NCBI GenBank assembly: GCA_003646875.1 | Contig: QMLT01000053.1 | Coordinates: 1 to 8,615 of the forward strand | Reading direction: 5' to 3' | Length of the DNA stretch: 8,615 nt | Source of the DNA: Deltaproteobacteria bacterium | GTDB taxonomy: Bacteria; Desulfobacterota; DSM-4660; Desulfatiglandales; B25-G16 | Part shown: positions 6,344 through 8,615 of the stretch, piece by piece | Position numbering within the stretch: position 1 is the first letter of the stretch | Layout: each line of letters opens with the position of its first letter | Notes under the pieces: generated by a model | Seen by the model: the letters and a program-made list of their open reading frames with translations, nothing else | Told to the model about the DNA's origin: nothing | The model's database searches: none | Program-made: the position numbers and the translations under genes

Positions 6344-6421
6344 GGACGCAGATTAACGCAGATTTTTTGGATTAAGAAATAACAAATTATAATCTGCGTG
6401 TATCTGCGAGAATCTGCGTCC
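6344..6421. repeat. Imperfect inverted repeat built from ATCTGCG decamers
   Basis: The left arm 6344-6364 carries two copies of the unit in reverse orientation (GGACGCAGAT and AACGCAGATT). The right arm carries three direct copies at 6391-6400, 6401-6410 and 6411-6420, each with ATCTGCG and spaced exactly 10 bases. The left arm pairs with 6401-6421 at 18 of 21 positions, with a 26-base AT-rich centre plus the extra unit as loop. It sits in the presumed leader of rplU, ending 40 bases before the start codon. I recall similar GCAGATT-type intergenic repeats in other bacterial genomes, but could not search for copies. Confidence 0.85.
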
Positions 6422-6460
6422 TGTTTAGTTGAAATTATTCTGAGATATTGGAGTGTTAGA

Positions 6461-6772
6461 ATGTATGCGGTTATACGAACAGGCGGCAAACAATATAAGG
6501 TAAAACCAGGCGAAGAAGTTAGAGTTGAAAAATTGGATGGTAAGGTGGGCGATCAGATCTATTTTGATGATGTGCTGCTTGTCTCTAAAGAGGATAAGGT
6601 AACTGTTGGAAGTCCTGTTTTGAAAAATGCCAGAGTGGCAGCCAGGATTACCAGGCATGGCAGGGGACCAAAGATAGTAATATTTAAATATAAAAGAAGG
6701 AAGGGATATAGGAAAAAACAGGGCCACAGGCAAGATTTCACAGGAGTAAAAATAACTGAGATTGAGGCTTAG
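6461..6772 (+). CDS. rplU: 50S ribosomal protein L21
   Basis: A structural protein of the large ribosomal subunit that binds 23S rRNA. The 103-residue product has the standard bacterial length and start (MYAVIRTGGKQYKV), the central VGSPVL segment, and the C-terminal basic signature FKYKRRKGYRKKQGHRQ. An in-frame ATG at 6398 would add 21 residues, but that extension lies within the repeat and has no family match, whereas GGAG at 6450-6453 stands 7 bases before ATG 6461. It is the first gene of rplU-rpmA-obg, probably driven by the tandem promoters upstream. Arginine is encoded almost only by AGA/AGG. Confidence 0.98.
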   Translation: MYAVIRTGGKQYKVKPGEEVRVEKLDGKVGDQIYFDDVLLVSKEDKVTVGSPVLKNARVAARITRHGRGPKIVIFKYKRRKGYRKKQGHRQDFTGVKITEIEA

Positions 6773-6788
6773 ATTTTCTTGATAGTTA

Positions 6789-6825
6789 CTCGTTTCTGGT
6801 TTAAAAAGGCCTAACGAGAAATGAG
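6789..6825 (+). other. Hairpin in the rplU-rpmA spacer
   Basis: Bases 6789-6797 pair with 6817-6825 (9 bp, one G-T) around a 19-base loop. An alternative 6-bp pairing CTCGTT (6789-6794) with AACGAG (6813-6818) excludes the first. The structure ends right at the rpmA ribosome-binding site (AAAAGGAG, 6826-6833). It has no T tract, so it is not a terminator. It may set the L21:L27 expression ratio, act as a processing site, or have no function. Confidence 0.35.
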
Positions 6826-6839
6826 AAAAGGAGACAAAG

Positions 6840-7094
6840 ATGGCGCATAAAAAAGCAGGCGGTAGCTCCAGGAATGGCAGAGATAGCGCAGGAAAGAGAC
6901 TGGGTGTAAAAAGATTTGGCAGCCAGCTTGTTAAAGCCGGCTCAATCATTGTGAGGCAAAGGGGAACAAGTATCCATCCAGGAAATAATGTCGGCCTTGG
7001 AAGAGACTACACGCTTTTTGCAAAGATCGATGGAATAGTTACCTTTGAACGATTGGGTAAATCCAGAAAACAAGTAAGTGTTTATACCCCTTAA
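6840..7094 (+). CDS. rpmA: 50S ribosomal protein L27
   Basis: A large-subunit protein whose flexible N-terminus reaches the peptidyl-transferase centre. The 84-residue product begins MAHKKAGGSSRNGRDS, the form without the cleaved N-terminal extension found in Firmicutes. It has the typical KRFGSQLVKAGSIIVRQRGT and HPGNNVGLGRDYTLFA blocks. AAAAGGAG at 6826-6833 gives a strong ribosome-binding site 6 bases before ATG. It lies 67 bases after rplU and is surely in the same operon. Confidence 0.98.
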   Translation: MAHKKAGGSSRNGRDSAGKRLGVKRFGSQLVKAGSIIVRQRGTSIHPGNNVGLGRDYTLFAKIDGIVTFERLGKSRKQVSVYTP

Positions 7095-7100
7095 AAATTA

Positions 7101-7140
7101 GTCAGTAGTCCGTTGTTTGTTGTCTGTTGCAGCGGACTAC
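7101..7140 (+). repeat. Heptamer repeats and hairpin immediately before obg
   Basis: Four tandem degenerate heptamers with consensus GTCNGTT occupy 7101-7107, 7108-7114, 7115-7121 and 7122-7128. The copies keep GT at positions 1-2 and GT at 5-6. In addition GTAGTCCG (7105-7112) is the exact reverse complement of CGGACTAC (7133-7140), enclosing a 20-base loop. The element ends 5 bases before the chosen obg ATG, so it forms the translation-initiation region. It resembles short tandem heptanucleotide repeats known in several bacterial groups. A TTG inside it (7113) is in frame with obg. Confidence 0.75.
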
Positions 7141-7145
7141 AAACA

Positions 7146-8162
7146 ATGGCAAACAAATATATGGGATTTATTGACGAGGCCGAAATCACCGTAAAATCAG
7201 GTGATGGGGGAGCTGGTTGTGTAAGTTTTCGGAAAGAGAGATTTGTATCAAAAGGGGGGCCTGATGGCGGGGACGGCGGAAAGGGTGGAAATGTTCTGAT
7301 CAAGGCCACAAAAAGACTCTATTCCTTATATGATTTTAGCTCCAGGCGTTATTTTAAGGCTCAAAATGGCAAGCCCGGGAGAGGTAAAAACAGGTCAGGG
7401 ACAAAAGGTAGGAGTATCGAAATCCTGGCCCCTATAGGAACTATAGTAAAAGACCAGGAAACAGGAGAACTGCTCGCAGACTTAGTTCACGATAACCAAG
7501 AGATAATATTAGTGCAGGGCGGAGATGGTGGCAAAGGGAATAAACACTTTGCTACCTCAACAAACAGAGCTCCCAGATTCGCTCAAGAGGGCCAACAGGG
7601 AAAACAAAAAAGACTTAAACTGGAACTCAAACTTATCGCTGATATAGGTATTATAGGTTTACCCAATGCTGGTAAATCCACCCTTTTATCCCGTCTTTCC
7701 AATGCACATCCTCAGATAGCCGACTATCCATTTACCACTCTTTCCCCTAATTTAGGGGTCCTTACCTTTGACGACGAACAATCCATTACTATTGCTGATA
7801 TTCCGGGTTTGGTAGAAGGCGCCAGTAATGGCAGAGGTTTAGGGCATAGATTTTTACAGCATATTGAGCGGACCGGGCTTCTTTTGCATATGCTGGATAT
7901 ATATCAACCAGGTTCCGGAGATATTCTAAAAGATTTTTTTATAGTACAAAAGGAATTAACATCATCCAATCCATCCCTGATGAAAAAGCATCAGGTGATT
8001 GTGCTAAACAAGATTGACCTGAATCCAATCAACAGTAAAGGTATCAAAAAAATTTGTCGTTCCTTTAATGATTTAGGCTACGAGTGCCTGGCAATCTCTG
8101 CCCTTGCTGGACAAGGATTAGAGGAACTCAAGCAATTACTAAAAAATAAAGCCCTTTCGTAA
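7146..8162 (+). CDS. obg: GTPase Obg/CgtA, ribosome assembly
   Basis: A GTPase that associates with the 50S subunit and acts in its assembly and in stress control. The 338-residue product has the glycine-rich Obg domain over roughly residues 6-163 (VKSGDGGAGCVSFRKE, GGPDGGDGGKGG, QGGDGGKGN). The G domain follows, with G1 GLPNAGKS at 171-178, G3 DIPGL from 218, G4 NKID at 288-291 and G5 SA at 318-319. It stops after the G domain, so the variable C-terminal OCT domain of B. subtilis Obg is absent, as in many short forms. The start is uncertain. ATG 7146 has only a weak CGGA 9 bases upstream; ATG 7161 (MGFIDEAEI) fits the family N-terminus best but has no ribosome-binding site; TTG 7113 lies in the repeat. 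It is the third gene of the rplU-rpmA-obg operon. Confidence 0.96.
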   Translation: MANKYMGFIDEAEITVKSGDGGAGCVSFRKERFVSKGGPDGGDGGKGGNVLIKATKRLYSLYDFSSRRYFKAQNGKPGRGKNRSGTKGRSIEILAPIGTIVKDQETGELLADLVHDNQEIILVQGGDGGKGNKHFATSTNRAPRFAQEGQQGKQKRLKLELKLIADIGIIGLPNAGKSTLLSRLSNAHPQIADYPFTTLSPNLGVLTFDDEQSITIADIPGLVEGASNGRGLGHRFLQHIERTGLLLHMLDIYQPGSGDILKDFFIVQKELTSSNPSLMKKHQVIVLNKIDLNPINSKGIKKICRSFNDLGYECLAISALAGQGLEELKQLLKNKALS

Positions 8163-8167
8163 AAAAG

Positions 8168-8199
8168 TGCCCGCCTTGTCCCGCAAAGCGGGACGGGCA
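8168..8199. repeat. GC-rich hairpin after obg
   Basis: GTCCCGC (8178-8184) pairs perfectly with GCGGGAC (8188-8194) around an AAA loop. The stem is extended by TGCCC (8168-8172) with GGGCA (8195-8199) across a 5-base bulge GCCTT. It begins 6 bases after the obg stop. There is no T run after it on the + strand; the T run (complement of 8161-8166) follows it only on the - strand. It looks like an interspersed GC-rich palindrome rather than a classical obg terminator, though it could shield the obg mRNA 3' end. Confidence 0.7.
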
Positions 8200-8232
8200 G
8201 GCCTAAAGTTTAAAGTTGGTCGGATTAGTTAA

Positions 8233-8278
8233 CTGACAAAAACAAATGAAACCAATAAAATAATGAGACAGATATAAT
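8233..8278 (+). promoter_or_regulatory. Candidate promoter(s) for proB
   Basis: CTGACA (8233-8238) is 17 bases before TAAAAT (8256-8261), a good sigma-70 pair. A perfect TATAAT at 8273-8278 just downstream has no clear -35. Either would give proB a leader of roughly 65-80 bases containing the TTTAGCTCAC repeats. This fits the 187-base gap and GC-rich hairpin that separate proB from obg. Confidence 0.4.
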
Positions 8279-8300
8279 GAATTTAACTACTTTCGATAAC

Positions 8301-8330
8301 TTTAGCTCACTTTAGTCTCTTTAGCTCACT
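8301..8330. repeat. Short direct repeats TTTAGCTCAC in the proB leader
   Basis: An 11-base word TTTAGCTCACT occurs at 8301-8311 and again at 8320-8330, with a degenerate copy (TTTAGTCTC) at 8311-8319 between them. The unit therefore repeats about every 9-10 bases three times. Related sequence (ACTTTCGATAAC) precedes it. The array ends 19 bases before the proB ATG. Confidence 0.7.
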
Positions 8331-8349
8331 TATAACTTTGTTTTTAGAA

Positions 8350-8615
8350 ATGAAATATTCAAGAAAAGATATACTGCAACATGTAAAGAGGATAGTTGTA
8401 AAGATTGGAAGCGGTGTGCTGACAACAAAAGAGGGGCTAAACCTGGATTTGATAAATGCCTTGAGCGAAGACATCTGTCACCTTATGGAAAAAAGAGGAC
8501 TCGAGATTATCCTTGTATCTTCAGGCGCTATTGCCTCTGGCCTAAAAAAAATAGGGCTTTCCCAAAGGCCACAATCCATTTCCCAACAGCAAGCCCTTGC
8601 AGCAGTAGGTCAAAG
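8350..8615 (+). CDS. proB: Glutamate 5-kinase, N-terminal part (3' end beyond the window)
   Basis: Phosphorylates L-glutamate with ATP to glutamyl 5-phosphate, the first and feedback-inhibited step of proline synthesis. The 88 visible residues start MKYSRKDILQH and contain the amino-acid-kinase phosphate-binding segment RIVVKIGSGVLT (14-25), the VSSGAIASG motif equivalent to the glutamate-binding loop (VTSGAIAAG in E. coli), and SQQQALAAVGQ, where the window ends. The rest of the kinase domain and any PUA domain lie outside. There is no clear Shine-Dalgarno sequence before ATG 8350 (TTTTTAGAA precedes it), yet the start matches the family length well. The order obg-proB is common in Deltaproteobacteria. 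A separate promoter is likely given the 187-base spacer. Confidence 0.95.
   Translation, partial: MKYSRKDILQHVKRIVVKIGSGVLTTKEGLNLDLINALSEDICHLMEKRGLEIILVSSGAIASGLKKIGLSQRPQSISQQQALAAVGQ

Noticed and set aside
6344..6421. CRISPR-like array before rplU or before proB
   Set aside because: The repeated units are only 7-11 bases, with no constant-length unique spacers, and no cas genes are present.
6398..6460. Upstream ATG extending L21 by 21 residues
   Set aside because: It begins inside the decamer repeat; the GGAG at 6450-6453 and the universal MYAVI start support 6461.
6425..6949. A 174-codon open frame on the - strand across rplU and rpmA
   Set aside because: It covers two certain ribosomal protein genes and the spacer between them, and its hydrophobic translation is what AT-rich antisense DNA gives.
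7113..7145. TTG start that would extend Obg by 11 residues
   Set aside because: The extension is made entirely of the heptamer repeat and has no counterpart in the Obg family; ATG 7146 or 7161 is more likely.

Overview
The window looks like a core chromosomal segment of an uncultured anaerobe of the Desulfobacterota (former Deltaproteobacteria) type. This rests on the gene order rplU-rpmA-obg-proB, CCA-encoding tRNA genes, a bacterial GlnRS gene, an RseC-type protein, a pyrophosphate-type phosphofructokinase and a glucosyl-3-phosphoglycerate synthase of the GT81 kind. The phylum is inferred from memory of gene order and families. Most of the window is AT-rich with AGA/AGG-rich arginine codon use; glnS stands out from this.

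Layout. 1-180: the 3' part of tRNA-Gln(CUG), an intact tRNA-Glu(CUC) 4 bases later, and a hairpin terminator. 379-2109 (+): glnS, which charges tRNA-Gln. 2101-2171: a very long palindrome serving as shared terminator for glnS and the converging 2173-3348 (-) phosphofructokinase, whose active site carries the Asp/Lys pair of PPi-dependent enzymes. 3349-3862: a mostly non-coding stretch holding a decayed 3' half of a ridA-like gene (no intact 5' half, one internal stop). 3863-4348 (+): an RseC-family membrane protein, converging on 4373-5584 (-) gpgS, which lies behind 5684-6043 (-), an FmdB-type zinc-ribbon gene. 6044-6460: a divergent spacer with tandem sigma-70-like promoters and an inverted repeat. 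6461-8162 (+): rplU, rpmA and obg (ribosomal proteins L21 and L27 and the ribosome-assembly GTPase). 8350 to the window end (+): the start of proB (glutamate 5-kinase).

The genes are mainly housekeeping: translation (tRNAs, GlnRS, L21, L27, Obg), central carbon metabolism (PPi-PFK), and probable stress or osmotic adaptation (glucosylglycerate synthesis, proline synthesis). I see no phage, IS element, CRISPR array, toxin-antitoxin or defence system. The less ordinary material is in the spacers. Each spacer from fmdB to proB carries a different small repeat or inverted repeat: a decamer-based inverted repeat before rplU, a hairpin between rplU and rpmA, heptamers before obg, and a GC-rich hairpin plus decamer repeats before proB. 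I find no convincing new multi-gene system.
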